Positions 18,732 through 27,826 of a stretch of 64,000 nt of DNA are shown in pieces. Positions within the stretch are counted from its first letter, which is position 1. Every line of letters starts with the position of its first letter. The translations under genes and the position numbers were made by a program. Origin of the DNA: Desertimonas sp963733085. GTDB lineage: Bacteria > Actinomycetota > Acidimicrobiia > Acidimicrobiales > Ilumatobacteraceae. The notes under the pieces were generated by a model, which ran no database searches, was not told the origin of the DNA, and saw only the letters and a list, made by a program, of their open reading frames with translations. Location: assembly GCA_963733085.1 (NCBI GenBank), contig CAVTBY010000010.1, positions 682,001 to 746,000 on the forward strand, in the 5' to 3' direction.

Positions 18732-19344
18732 ATGAACCAGATCGACGAAAGCGTCGAGTGCGGTCTCGGCGGCAGTCCTGGCGGTGGCGTTGCTGTCCGC
18801 CTGTGGCGGCGACGGCAACGGATCGAGCGGTGACGCGGATCAGGAGGTGGCGTCCCTCGGTACCGAGGCAGAGACGCCTGTCGGCAGCGACGTCACCGCC
18901 TCGTCGGCGCCGATGGACCCCGAGGAGGCGCAACTGGCGTTCGCCGAGTGCATGCGCGAGCACGGCATCGACATGCCCGACCCGGGCGCCGACGGCGGCA
19001 TCCAGATCATGGCTACCCCGGAGACCGAGGACGAGATGGAGGCGGCGATGGAGGAGTGCCAGCCGCTCCTCGAGAACGCTCGCGGCGCCATCGAGATGGA
19101 CCCGGAGCAGGAAGCGGAGATGCGCGAGCAGATGCTCGAGTTCACCGAGTGCATGCGTGAGCAGGGGATCGACATGCCCGACCCGGTGTTCAGCGACGAC
19201 GGCGGCTTCTCGGTGCAGGCTGAGCCGGAAGAAGGCGGCGGCGTCGACGGTGGACCGCGGGCCGACGAGGACTTCCAAGCCGCGGCCGAGGAGTGCGGCG
19301 GTGGCGGGATGATGATCACCGCTGCCACGGTCGCGGCGGAATGA
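18732..19344 (+). CDS. Lipoprotein with two CM-x4-G-ID-M motifs, upstream of exporter (frameshift just after the start)
   Basis: The readable frame gives a lipobox LLSAC followed by GGDGNGSSG, so the mature protein is a lipoprotein of about 170 residues. Two copies of the pattern ECMREHGIDMPDP / ECMREQGIDMPDP lie about 60 residues apart, and a third CGGGG cysteine is near the end. Upstream, the same frame reads RSTKASSAVSAAVLAVALL, a signal peptide, but the only good start (ATG 18732) is one base out. Reading ATGACC for ATGAACC restores it; otherwise GTG 18784 would truncate the signal. A related secreted protein (29776-30780) stands beside the second exporter. Function unknown. Confidence 0.7.
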
Positions 19345-20384
19345 TGCGCGCGCTGGTTGATCGCGGGCGGCACGGCAGTCGCCGTGGCTGCCGCCACCAC
19401 CCTTGGAATCGCCATAGGCTCCCGCGACGGCGACTCCAACACGGCTTCGGCGACGACACCGGCCGCCGACCTCAACGTCGCCGCCGTCACCCGCCGAGAC
19501 CTCGCCCGCACCGAAGAGCTCGACGGCACCGTCGGGTTCGGTGACGAGTCGCCACTCGTCCTGCCCCAGGAGGGGACGCTCACGTCGCTCCCGAGCCGGG
19601 CACGGTCATCGACCACGGCGACCTGATCGCCGCCGTCGACGATGAGCCGGTGATCGCCATCCGCAGCGACACCACGCTGTGGCGCGATCTCGGTCCGAGC
19701 GTCGACGATGGCGACGACGTGTTGGCGATCGAGCGGATGCTCGCCCAGCTCGGCTACGCCGCCGAGTACGACGTCACCGTCGACGGCGACTGGACCGACG
19801 CGACGACGGGTGCGGTGAAGGCGTTCCAGGAAGATCACGGTCAAGACGACGACGGCGAGATCACCCGCGGAGAGATCGTCTTCATCCCCGATGCGGTACG
19901 TGTCGCCGACGTTGGTGGGGTGCTCGGTCAGCCGGCGAGCGAGGCCGGCGTCACCGTCACCGACCCCGATCTGACGATCAACGTCGACCTCGACATCGCC
20001 GACGCCACCCTCCTCGCCGTCGGCGATGCCGTCACGGTCGAGCTACCCGGAGGCAGCACGGTGCCCGGCACCGTTGCCTCGATCGGCGAGGCGAGCACCA
20101 GCGAGTCGGGAGCGACGACGATCCCCGTCACGGTCACGGTCAGCGAGGACATCGGGCTGCCGACAGGCAGTCCGGTCGACGTTCTCGTCTCGATCGTTTC
20201 TGCCGACGACGTCCTCGCCGTCCCCGTCGAGGCTGTGCTCGCCCTCGCCGAAGGCGGCTACGCCGTCGAAGTCCGCGAAGGCACCGGCACCCACCTCGTC
20301 GGCGTCGAGCTGGGCACGTTCGCCGACGGCTACGTCGAGATCACCGGCGACGTCGCCGAAGGCGCCGAAGTGGTGATCGCGTAA
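19341..20384 (+). CDS. MacA/HlyD-like periplasmic adaptor with peptidoglycan-binding domain (two frameshifts)
   Basis: Overlaps the lipoprotein stop (ATGA). Pieces: the start and signal anchor (MMRAL, then IAGGTAVAVAAATTLGIAIG), RRDLARTEELDGTVGFGDE (beta-barrel/lipoyl start), and from 19650 a peptidoglycan-binding-1 motif (DVLAIERMLAQLGY...AVKAFQEDHG) followed by the adaptor beta-barrel to 20384. Extra G near 19358 and a missing C near 19594 break the frame; both are in short runs. The protein would link the ABC exporter to the wall. The adaptor at 30850 is a longer paralogue with the same neighbours. Confidence 0.75.
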
Positions 20385-21080
20385 TGGACGAAAACTCCAC
20401 AGTCCTCGAACTCGCCGGCGTCACCAAGGAGTACCGCGGAAGTCCCCCCGTCCGCGCCCTTGACGGTGTGAACCTGTCGGTGCACGCCGGCGAGTTCGTT
20501 GCCATCGTCGGACCGTCCGGGTCCGGCAAGTCGACGCTGATCAACGTCGTCGGCGCCCTCCACCGCCCAACGACCGGCACGGTGCGCATCGACGGCCGCG
20601 ACGTCAGCCGGCTCAGCGACGCCCGCCTGGCCGCCGTCCGGGGTCGGCGTATCGGGTTCGTGTTCCAGCAGTTCAACCTCGTCGAGGGCCTGACCGCGCT
20701 CGAGAACGTGGCGACAGGACTGCTGTACGCCGGTGTCGGACGGTCTGCTCGCAACGGTCGAGCCCGCCGGCCCTCGAGCGCGTCGGGCTCGGCGACAAGG
20801 CCGGGCGACAAGCCCGGCGCGCTCTCCGGTGGCGAGCGCCAGCGCGTCGGCATCGCCAGGGCGCTCGTCGGCGAGCCGGCGATCATCCTCGCCGACGAAC
20901 CGACCGGCAACCTCGACAGCAAGACGGGGGCGGCGATCGTCGCCCTGTTCCGCGAGCTCCACGCCGTCGGGCACACCGTCGTGCTGATCACCCATGATCG
21001 GGACATCGCCGAGCAGGCGCCGCGCCAGGTCTCGCTGCTCGATGGAGCGATCGTCGACGACCTTGCCGCGCGCGTCATGA
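20384..21080 (+). CDS. MacB-type ABC transporter ATPase (two compensating frame changes)
   Basis: ATG overlaps the adaptor stop (TAATG). Walker A GPSGSGKST, Q-loop FVFQQFN, signature LSGGERQR, Walker B IILADEPTGNLDS and H-loop LITHD are all present: a lipoprotein-release/MacB-type ATPase. Between about 20772 and 20812 the frame is wrong (ARRPSSASGSATRPG in place of an ALERVGLGDKAG-like segment that is visible in another frame) and then returns. At the end the frame runs on into the permease at ATG 21077. The natural stop is probably the overlapping TGA at 21078-21080, so the apparent fusion is suspect. Confidence 0.8.
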
Positions 21081-22291
21081 GCCTCCGGCGCGCCGGATTG
21101 CGCAGCAAGCTGCGAGTCGGCGATCTCGGGCGAGTCGGTGTCGTCGGGCTGCGCGCGCGGCGCTTGCGCACGATGCTGACGGCACTCGGGATCGCCATCG
21201 GCATCGCCGCGATGGTCGCCGTCGTCGGCATCTCGGCGTCGAGCAAGGCCGACCTGATCGCCGAGATCGACGCCCTCGGCACCGACCTGTCTGCGCGTCC
21301 AGCCAGGGCAGTCGGTGTTCGGCGAGGCGACCACGTTGCCCGAGCACGCCCGCGACGTCGCCGATCGGATCGGACCGGTGACGTCGACGGCGGGTGTCAC
21401 GACCGTCGACGCAACGGTGCGTCGCAACGAACTGATCGACGATGCGGTGACCGGCGGGATCCGCGTCGCCGCCGCGGACCTCTCGACGCTCGACGCGACC
21501 AGCGCCGAACTTGCCGGCGGGCGGTTCCTCGACGCGGCGACCGAGAACCTCCCCGCGGTCGTGCTCGGAGCCGACGCCGCCCTCCGGTTCGGGATCAGCG
21601 TCGACGGACCTTCGCAGCAATCCCCGCGTCTGGCTCGGCGGCGAGTGGTTCGCCGTGATCGGCATCCTCGAGCCGGCGCCGCTTGCCCCGGATCTCGATT
21701 CGGCGGCGTTGATCGGGTATCCGGTCGCCGACGAGTTGTTCGGGACCACTCGTTCGCCATCGACGCTGTTCGTCCGCACGTCGCCGGACCAGGTCGAGGC
21801 GGTGCGGGCCGTGCTCGCCCGTTCGGTCGACCCGGAGACACCCGACGAGGTCGAGGTGTCGCGGCCGTCGGATGCCCTCGAAGCGCGGGCGGCGACGGAC
21901 GAGGCGCTGCGCAACCTGTTGCTCGGACTCGGGCTCGTCGCCCTCGTCGTCGGCGGTGTCGGCATCACCAACGTGATGGTGATCTCCGTGCTGGAACGCC
22001 GCGGCGAGATCGGCGTGCGCCGGGCGATGGGGGCCAAGCGCGTCCACATCGCCGGCCAGTTCCTCACCGAGGCGACGATGCTGGCAACGCTCGGCGGTGT
22101 GACCGGTGTCGCCCTCGGGGCCATCGTGACGGCCGTGTACGCCGCGCAGCCAGGGATGGCTCGTCGACGTCCCGATCGCCGCCCTCGCCGGCGGCGCCGC
22201 AGCCGCGCTCGCTGTCGGTCTCGTGGCCGGCGTGTCACCGGCGATCCGCGCTGCCCGGCTCGACCCCGCCGACGCCCTGCGCCCCTCGTAA
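21077..22291 (+). CDS. MacB/FtsX-like ABC permease (three frameshifts)
   Basis: First helix MLTALGIAIGIAAMVAVVGI after a short cytoplasmic start. A large extracellular MacB-PCD domain follows, and three C-terminal helices surround GGVGITNVMVISVLERRGEIGVRRAMGAKR, the FtsX signature. One-base changes at about 21290, 21608 and 22151 split it. Read across them, the protein is about 404 residues and ends IRAARLDPADALRPS at the TAA of 22289-22291. All three can be repaired by removing one base. It completes the lipoprotein-adaptor-ATPase-permease unit, a likely exporter of a peptide, lipid or antibiotic-like substrate. Confidence 0.8.
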
Positions 22292-22304
22292 CGGTGACAA
22301 GAGC

Positions 22305-22354
22305 GACCGATGGGTGTTTTCATGACGGAACGGTCAGGAAAACGCCCATCGGTC
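22305..22354. repeat. Family A palindrome, copy 1
   Basis: GACCGATGGGTGTTTT pairs with AAAACGCCCATCGGTC around a 17-nt centre that is itself partly palindromic. Located 14 bp after the permease stop. Copies at 29651-29697 and 59837-59884 share the arms, also at gene 3' ends. Confidence 0.8.
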
Positions 22355-22398
22355 GGAGGAGAGCCCGTTAACGCGGCCCCTCTGGCGTCCACGCCCGG

Positions 22399-22404
22399 TA
22401 CATT
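22399..22404 (+). promoter_or_regulatory. -10 box (TACATT) of the sortase gene
   Basis: TACATT lies 8 nt before the GTG at 22413 with no ribosome-binding site between, consistent with leaderless transcription. Confidence 0.55.
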
Positions 22405-22412
22405 CTCCGCCC

Positions 22413-23096
22413 GTGACACACCTTCGCTCGGGGATCGCTGTTGCCGCTGTGCTTGCCGTCCTCGGCGCCGCCGGCGCCACGGCCGCGACCGCGGCAACGA
22501 CATCGACGTCCACCACAACGACGACGGTGACGCTGCCGGTCCCGCAGGACGCCCCCGCCGACAACGAGCCCGAGCCGCAGACGTTCCACGGTCGCCTGCA
22601 GATCCCGGCGATCGAGGTCGACTCACCGTTCATCGAGGGCATTCGCATCAACACCCTGGACTACGGGCCGGGGCACTGGCCGGGGACGGCGATGCCGGGT
22701 GAGCTCGGCAACGTCGTCGTCGCCGGGCATCGCACCAGCCACAACGCCGACTTCCGGCGCCTCGACGAGCTCCTGCCCGGCGACCAGGTGATCTTCGACC
22801 TCGACGCCACCGAGGGCTTCGAGCGCGCCGACGGCGTGCCGGTCTCGGTGCCCAACCCGGACCAGTACACCGGTAAGCACGTCTACCTGGTCCACTCGGT
22901 GGAGATCGTCACGCCCGACGCGATGTGGGTCGTGACCCAGGACTACCGGCACTCGGCCACACTGTTCGCGTGCCATCCGCCAGGATCGGTGGCCGAACGG
23001 ATCGTCGTGTTCCTCGACCTCGTCGACCCGACGACGCTCGCCCCCGTCGACCCGCCGCGGCCGACGACCACGACATCGACGGCGCCGGCCGGCTGA
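22413..23096 (+). CDS. Sortase (class E-like)
   Basis: 227 residues: a signal anchor (GIAVAAVLAVLGAAGATAA), a Thr-rich linker, then the sortase barrel with catalytic His in VVAGHRTSHNADFRRL, Cys in TLFACHPPGS and Arg in VAERIVV. The Thr/Pro-rich tail (PPRPTTTTSTAPAG) is unusual. Sortases join secreted proteins to the cell wall or to pilins; no LPXTG substrate was seen nearby. The start GTG 22413 is set by the -10 box 8 nt upstream. Its stop is immediately followed by the lnt reading frame. Confidence 0.85.
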   Translation: MTHLRSGIAVAAVLAVLGAAGATAATAATTSTSTTTTTVTLPVPQDAPADNEPEPQTFHGRLQIPAIEVDSPFIEGIRINTLDYGPGHWPGTAMPGELGNVVVAGHRTSHNADFRRLDELLPGDQVIFDLDATEGFERADGVPVSVPNPDQYTGKHVYLVHSVEIVTPDAMWVVTQDYRHSATLFACHPPGSVAERIVVFLDLVDPTTLAPVDPPRPTTTTSTAPAG

Positions 23097-24582
23097 CGAC
23101 GCTCCGCCGGGCGCTCGTCGCCCTCGCCGGAGGGCTCGGAGTCGCCCTCGCCCTCCCTCCTTGGGGATGGTGGCCGCTCGCGTTCGTCGGCGTCGCGCTG
23201 TTCGAGCTCAGCCTCGGCGAGTTTCCGACACGTCGCCAGCGTGCCGGACTGGCCTTCGTGTTCGCCTTCACGCTGGCTGGCCATGGGCATGGCGTGGATG
23301 TGGCAGCTCACGGCGCCCGGCTATGTCGTCGCCAGCGCCGTGTTCGGGCTGTTCCACGCAGTCGCCGCCGTCGCCTCGCCGGTCGGTCGGTGGAGCACGA
23401 TCGGCCGGCCGTTCGCCCACACGCTGGCGGAAGCGGTGCGCTTCTCGTGGCCGTTCGGCGGCGTCCCGCTCGCCAGCCTGGGGATCTCCCAGGCTGCCGG
23501 GCCGTTCGCCGGCGTCGTTCGTGTCGGGGGCGTGATCCTCCTCACGTGGGTCGTGTTCCAGATCGGGTGCGCGCTCGGCGTCCTCCTCCGGCGCCTCGGC
23601 GACGCGCACCATCGACGTGCGTCTGGCCGCCTCCGGGCTGGTCGCCGCCGTCGCCGTCGTGGCGTTCAGCGCCATCGCTCCACGTGCCAACGGCACCGGA
23701 GTGTTCCTCGACATCGCCGCCGTGCAGGGCGGCGGCGAGCAGGGCACCCGTGCCGACGATGTGCCGAGCGAGCTGGTCACCCAGCGCCATCTCGAGGCGA
23801 CCCGGACGATCGAGCCGGACGACGACCTCGACCTCGTGCTGTGGCCCGAGAACGTCGTCGATGTCGCCGAGTTCGCGGGGAGTCCCGAGCTGGATGAGAT
23901 CACCGCCGAGGCGCAACGCCTCGGCGTTCCGATCTCGGTCGGCGTCACCGAGGACGTGCCGGGCGACCCCGACCGGTTCACCAACGCCCAGGTGATCGTC
24001 ACGCCTGACGGCGAGATCTCCAGCCGCTACGACAAGGTGCGCCGCGTCCCGTTCGGCGAGTACGTCCCGTTGCGTGGACTGCTCGACGCGCTCGGTGCAC
24101 CCGTTGACCAGGTTCCCAACGACGCCGTCGCGGGCACCGAACCGGCCGTCCTCGACCTTCCCGACGGCACCCGCCTCGGCGTCGTCATCTCGTGGGAGGT
24201 GTTCTTCGGCGGACGGGCTCGTGACGGTGTTCGAGACGGCGCCGAAGTCATTGTCAACCCGACGAACGGGGCGAGCTACTCGGGCACGATCGTGCAGACC
24301 CAGCAGGTCGCGTCGAGCCGGTTGCGCGCCCTGGAGACCGGGCGCTGGGTGGTGCAAGCGGCGCCGACCGGCTTCTCGGCGTTCGTGACGCCCGACGGTG
24401 AGGTGCACCAGCGCACGGCGGTGAGTGAGCAGTCAGTGATTCGCGAGCAGGTCGAACTGCGCAGCGGCGAGACGTGGTACGTCCGACTCGGCGACGCGCC
24501 GGTCATCGCCGTGATGGTCATCGGGTTGGCGGCGACGTGGGGGATGGCGAGTCGAGGAGCACGGTCACGGGTCCGTCGTTGA
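23093..24582 (+). CDS. lnt: Apolipoprotein N-acyltransferase with Ser in place of the catalytic Cys (two frameshifts)
   Basis: N-terminal membrane part LALPPWGWWPLAFVGVALFE, then after about 23274 another frame WLAMGMAWMWQLTAPGY, and after about 23603 a third frame carrying the nitrilase-like domain. That domain keeps the catalytic Glu (LWPENVVD) and Lys (YDKVRRVPFGEYVP), but the nucleophile position reads VISWEVFF where Lnt normally has ICYE, so Cys is replaced by Ser. Lnt adds the third acyl chain to lipoproteins at the membrane. The start is unclear (CTG 23093 or nearby). The 3' end overlaps convergent dtd by 65 bp. Confidence 0.82.
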
Positions 24583-24985
24583 CGAGCGACACCCGCATCG
24601 CGGCGCGGAACTTGCCAGTCGCCACCGTGGCGCCGAGATCGCGAAGCGTGCTGACAACCTGCTCGACGAGCGGCTCCGCCTGCTCCGGACGGGCGGCGGC
24701 GATCCAACTCGGCCGACGACCCGCCATGGCGTCGCCGTAGAGGGTGAACTGGCTGACGACGAGGATCTCGGCGCCGAGGTCGCTCGCCGCACGGTTCATC
24801 ACGCCGGCTTCGTCGTCGAAGATGCGCAGGTGCCACACCTTGCGGGCGATCCACTCGGAGTCGGCTGTGGAGTCGTCGTGGGTGACCCCGACGAGCACGC
24901 AAAGTCCCGGGCCGATCGCCCCGACGATCTCGCCTGCGTCGACGCTCACGGACGCTTCCGTGACTCGCTGCACGACAGCTCGCAC
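24518..24985 (-). CDS. dtd: D-aminoacyl-tRNA deacylase
   Basis: 155 residues from a GTG at 24985 (VRAVVQRVTEASVSVDAGEI). Signature segments are SQFTLYGDAMAGRRPSW (the SQFTL motif of the active site) and SLVNDGPVTVLLDSP (the NxGP motif: NDGPVT). Dtd removes D-amino acids (and glycine from tRNA-Ala) from mischarged tRNA. The open frame upstream of 24985 is not used because the conserved N-terminus begins here. It is divergent from OsmC, with 37 bp between starts. Confidence 0.9.
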   Translation of the reverse strand: MRAVVQRVTEASVSVDAGEIVGAIGPGLCVLVGVTHDDSTADSEWIARKVWHLRIFDDEAGVMNRAASDLGAEILVVSQFTLYGDAMAGRRPSWIAAARPEQAEPLVEQVVSTLRDLGATVATGKFRAAMRVSLVNDGPVTVLLDSPSPTSPPTR

Positions 24986-25022
24986 GACCGCGATGCCTAC
25001 CACGCCGTGCCAGGCTGGGCGG

Positions 25023-25440
25023 ATGACGACACATCGCCAGGTCACCGTCGAGCGCATCGACGCCGGTCGTTTCGCCGCCGTCAACACACGCGGCGGCAAG
25101 GTGGCGTTCGGCACGGGGACGGACGCCGACTTCACGCCGACCGAACTGCTCCTCGCCGCGATCGCCGGGTGCACGGCGATCGACGTCGACATCCTCACAT
25201 CGCGACGAGCTCAAGCAGACGTCGTTCCAGGTCGACATCGGCGCCGAGAAGATCCGCGACGACGACGGCAACCGACTCACCGACATCGCCGTCACGTTCC
25301 GCGTGACGTTCCCCTCCGGTGCGGACGGCGACGCCGCCCGCGAGGTGCTGCCGCAGGCAGTGCAACGGTCTCACGACCGGCTGTGCACGGTCGGCCGCAC
25401 CGTCGAGCTCGGCACCCCGATCACCCCGACAATCGCCTAG
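25023..25440 (+). CDS. OsmC-family peroxiredoxin-like protein (frameshifted near 25205)
   Basis: The first half (TPTELLLAAIAGCTAIDVDIL) holds the first redox Cys. After about 25205 the reading continues in another frame with TSFQVDIGAEK, and then SHDRLCTVGRTVELGTPI with the second Cys, ending at TAG 25440. Together about 139 residues, the normal OsmC length. OsmC/YhfA proteins detoxify organic hydroperoxides. The break is next to a CGCG run and is compatible with a small deletion or an assembly error. Confidence 0.82.
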
Positions 25441-25455
25441 CGAGCGCTTGACGCC

Positions 25456-25485
25456 GCGAACTGGTTGAGGGATAGCCAAGTTCGC
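25456..25485. terminator. Hairpin between convergent osmC-like and STAS-like genes
   Basis: GCGAACT (25456-25462) pairs with AGTTCGC (25479-25485), with an inner GG/CC pair. Placed exactly between two convergent stops, so it can serve both. Confidence 0.55.
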
Positions 25486-25488
25486 GCC

Positions 25489-25731
25489 TCAAGGGGAGGC
25501 GAGCAGGGCCGCGACGCCGACGAGGTCGAGGAGGTCGTGGAGGTCGTCGTCGACGTCTTCAAGGATCACGGCCCAACCGAGTCGCCGGGCAGTGAGGCGC
25601 AGCCAGAGCAGACGATCGACGAGGTCGAGGTCGCACGCCACTGCTGAGCCGATGTCGATGAGCATGCGCCGCCCATCGCCGGCGACGACGACGACCACGG
25701 CGCGTGGCCGGTCGACGCTGGCGCTCATCAC
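25489..25731 (-). CDS. Small STAS-like protein
   Basis: 80 residues. MLIDIGSAVACDLDLVDRLL followed by LTARRLGWAVILEDVDDDLHDLLDLVGVAALL resembles the second half of STAS domains (a helix ending in an RLG turn, then a strand, then LLDLVG). Such short STAS-like proteins occur widely in actinobacteria with unknown roles, possibly in partner-switching. It is divergent from the glycosyltransferase gene, with the 25775 inverted repeat between. Confidence 0.55.
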   Translation of the reverse strand: MMSASVDRPRAVVVVVAGDGRRMLIDIGSAVACDLDLVDRLLWLRLTARRLGWAVILEDVDDDLHDLLDLVGVAALLASP

Positions 25732-25774
25732 GCTTCAGACACCCGGGCGGCCGGAAAGTGAGCGGTCGCCAACT

Positions 25775-25790
25775 GTTACCGACGGGTAAC
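25775..25790. promoter_or_regulatory. Operator-like inverted repeat upstream of the glycosyltransferase operon
   Basis: GTTACC and GGTAAC are perfect arms separated by GACG. The site lies about where the -35 element of the promoter with -10 TAGCCT at 25801 would be, so a bound repressor could block transcription. Confidence 0.45.
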
Positions 25791-25800
25791 AGGGTGCCGG

Positions 25801-25806
25801 TAGCCT
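25801..25806 (+). promoter_or_regulatory. -10 box (TAGCCT) of the glycosyltransferase operon
   Basis: TAGCCT stands 6 nt before the ATG at 25813. The same hexamer precedes the starts at 55594, 59285 and 61348. Confidence 0.6.
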
Positions 25807-25812
25807 GGACAA

Positions 25813-27100
25813 ATGCCCTCCGCCGGCGACGAGCCACTGCGCATCGCCTACCTGACGTACCGGGGCAAGCCACACGTCGGCGGGCAAGGCGTCTACACCC
25901 GTCACCTCACCAAGGCGCTGTGCGATCTCGGCCACCACGTCGAGGTGTTCGGTGGGCAGCCCTATCCGGTGCTCGACGACCGCGTCGAACTGCACGAGCT
26001 ACCCAGCCTCGACCTGTTCAACGATCAGTTTCCCGGGCGCTTTCCGGCGTATTGGGAGCTCAAGTCGCGCGAGGACCTCCTCGAGGTGTTGCAGTTCTCC
26101 GCCGGGACCTTCTCCGAGCCGCTGGCGTTCAGCTTTCGCGCCCTACGCGCCCTTACACCGCGCCTCGGCGACTTCGACCTCGTCCACGACAACCAATGCC
26201 TCGGCTACGGCATCCTCCTGCTCGAAAAGAAGATCCCGACCGTGGTGACCCTCCACCACCCGATCACCCGCGATCGCATGCTGGAGATGGACAAGGCGCC
26301 GAGTTGGCGCAAGCGGTGGTCCGTCGGCCGCTGGTACTCGTTCGTCAAGATGCAGGGACGAGTCGCCTCGCGGATGCCGCGGATCGTCGTCGTCAGCGAG
26401 AACTCGATCAACGACATCAACGCCGACATGGGAGTCAGCCTCGACCGGATGCGTCTCGTGCCGGTCGGCGTCGATGCCGAGCTGTTCCGCCCGCGACCCG
26501 ACATCGCCCGCCGGCCCGGCTGTTTGATCACGACTGCCTCCGCGGATGTCGCCCTCAAGGGCCTCGGCGAGCTGATCGAGGCTGTCGCCAAGGTCCGGAC
26601 CGAACGTGACGTGTCGTTGACGATCATCGGCCGGCCGAAGCCGGGCAGGAGCATGGACCTCATCGAACGGCACAGCCTCGGCGATGTCGTCGACTTCGTC
26701 TCGGGCGTGTCGGACGAGCGCATCGTCGAGCTCTACGCCGAAGCGGAGTTGGCCGTCGTGCCGAGTCTCTACGAGGGCTTCAGCCTGCCGGCGATCGAGG
26801 CGATGGCGACAGGCACGGCGCTCGTGGCGACGGACGGCGGGGCGCTGCCCGAGGTCACCGGTCGCGACGGCGAGACAGTGCTGCAGTGCGCCGCCGGCGA
26901 TGTCGACGCGCTCGCCAACACGATCCGTCGCGGCCTCGACGACGCCGAATTGCGCGCCCGCGTCGGAGAGGCCGGCCGTCGCCGCGTCGTCGAGCGGTGG
27001 ACGTGGCGCCGCTGCGCCGAGCTCACCGTCGAGCAGTACCGCGAGGTCCTGGCGATGCCCGAGAACGTGGCCAAGGCACGCCAGAACGGACGTCGCCTGA
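25813..27100 (+). CDS. Family 4 glycosyltransferase (GT-B)
   Basis: About 428 residues. N-terminal IAYLTYRGKPHVGGQGVYTRHL (the Gly-rich acceptor loop) and C-terminal EGFSLPAIEAMATGTALVATDGGALPEV (the EX7E nucleotide-sugar motif) define a retaining GT4 enzyme. The same frame stays open to 29634, but that read-through crosses three other genes and is not credible. A stop (TGA 27098-27100) overlapping the methyltransferase ATG is available one frame away, so a single-base error near 27090 is likely. First gene of a four-gene cluster that probably makes or modifies an envelope glycolipid. Confidence 0.85.
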
Positions 27101-27826
27101 ATGCTCACCGTCCGCTTCGATCGGCTTACCGAGCTCGGCCTGCCGTCGGGTGGCGTCGTCCTCGACGCCGGCTCCGGGTTCGGACGCCACGCTTTCGAGC
27201 TCGCTCGGCGCGGCTATCACACGGTCGCCCTCGATCAGGCAGCCGACGAGGTGGAGGCCACCCGTTCGACGATGGCCGCGATGGTGGAGACCGGCGAGGT
27301 CGAGGACAAGCACGTCGCCGGCGTCGTGCGCGGCGACGCCACCGCCCTGCCGTTTGCCGACGCCGCCTTCGACGCCGTGATCACGTCGGAAGTGCTCGAG
27401 CACATCCCCGACGACATCGGCGCCCTGGCCGAACTGCGTCGAGTGGTCCGGCATGGCGGCCTGGTGGCCGTCACGGTTCCGTCCTGGTTTCCGGAGAAGG
27501 TGAACTGGATGCTCTCCGACGAGTACCACGCACCGGCGGTGGCCGGTGGCCACGTGCGGATCTACTCGGCGACCGAGCTCAAGGCCAAGCTGCGCGCCGC
27601 CGATCTCGACGTCGTGGGAAGTCACCACGCTCACGCCCTCCACTCGCCGTACTGGTGGCTGAAGTGTGCCGTCGGCGTCAACGACGAGGACCATCCACTC
27701 GTCCGCCGCTACCGCCAGTTCCTCGAGTGGGACATCATCCGCCAACCGCGCTCGACCCGCATCGCCGAGCGGCTGCTGTCCCCCGTGCTCGGCAAGAGCC
27801 TCGTCCTCTACGCGGTCGCGCGATGA
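27101..27826 (+). CDS. Class I SAM-dependent methyltransferase
   Basis: 241 residues. SAM-binding motif VVLDAGSGFGRHAFELARRGY, then ALDQ, GDATALPFADAAFDAVITSEVLEHI and LRRVVRHGGLVAVTVP, the order of UbiE/Methyltransf_11 enzymes. The last third (HHAHALHSPYWWLKCAVG) is typical of glycolipid- or natural-product-linked methyltransferases. It starts next to a TGA and shares ATGA with the following gene, so it is translationally coupled in the cluster. Confidence 0.85.
   Translation: MLTVRFDRLTELGLPSGGVVLDAGSGFGRHAFELARRGYHTVALDQAADEVEATRSTMAAMVETGEVEDKHVAGVVRGDATALPFADAAFDAVITSEVLEHIPDDIGALAELRRVVRHGGLVAVTVPSWFPEKVNWMLSDEYHAPAVAGGHVRIYSATELKAKLRAADLDVVGSHHAHALHSPYWWLKCAVGVNDEDHPLVRRYRQFLEWDIIRQPRSTRIAERLLSPVLGKSLVLYAVAR

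Noticed and set aside
19679..21658. A 659-codon Arg-rich frame
   Set aside because: Only the part from about 20384 to 21290 encodes the ATPase and permease start; the rest is the shadow of the adaptor or follows a frame break.
20384..22291. Natural ATPase-permease fusion
   Set aside because: The in-frame joint at 21077 lies at an ATGA overlap typical of separate genes, in a locus full of frame breaks; the second exporter has separate genes.
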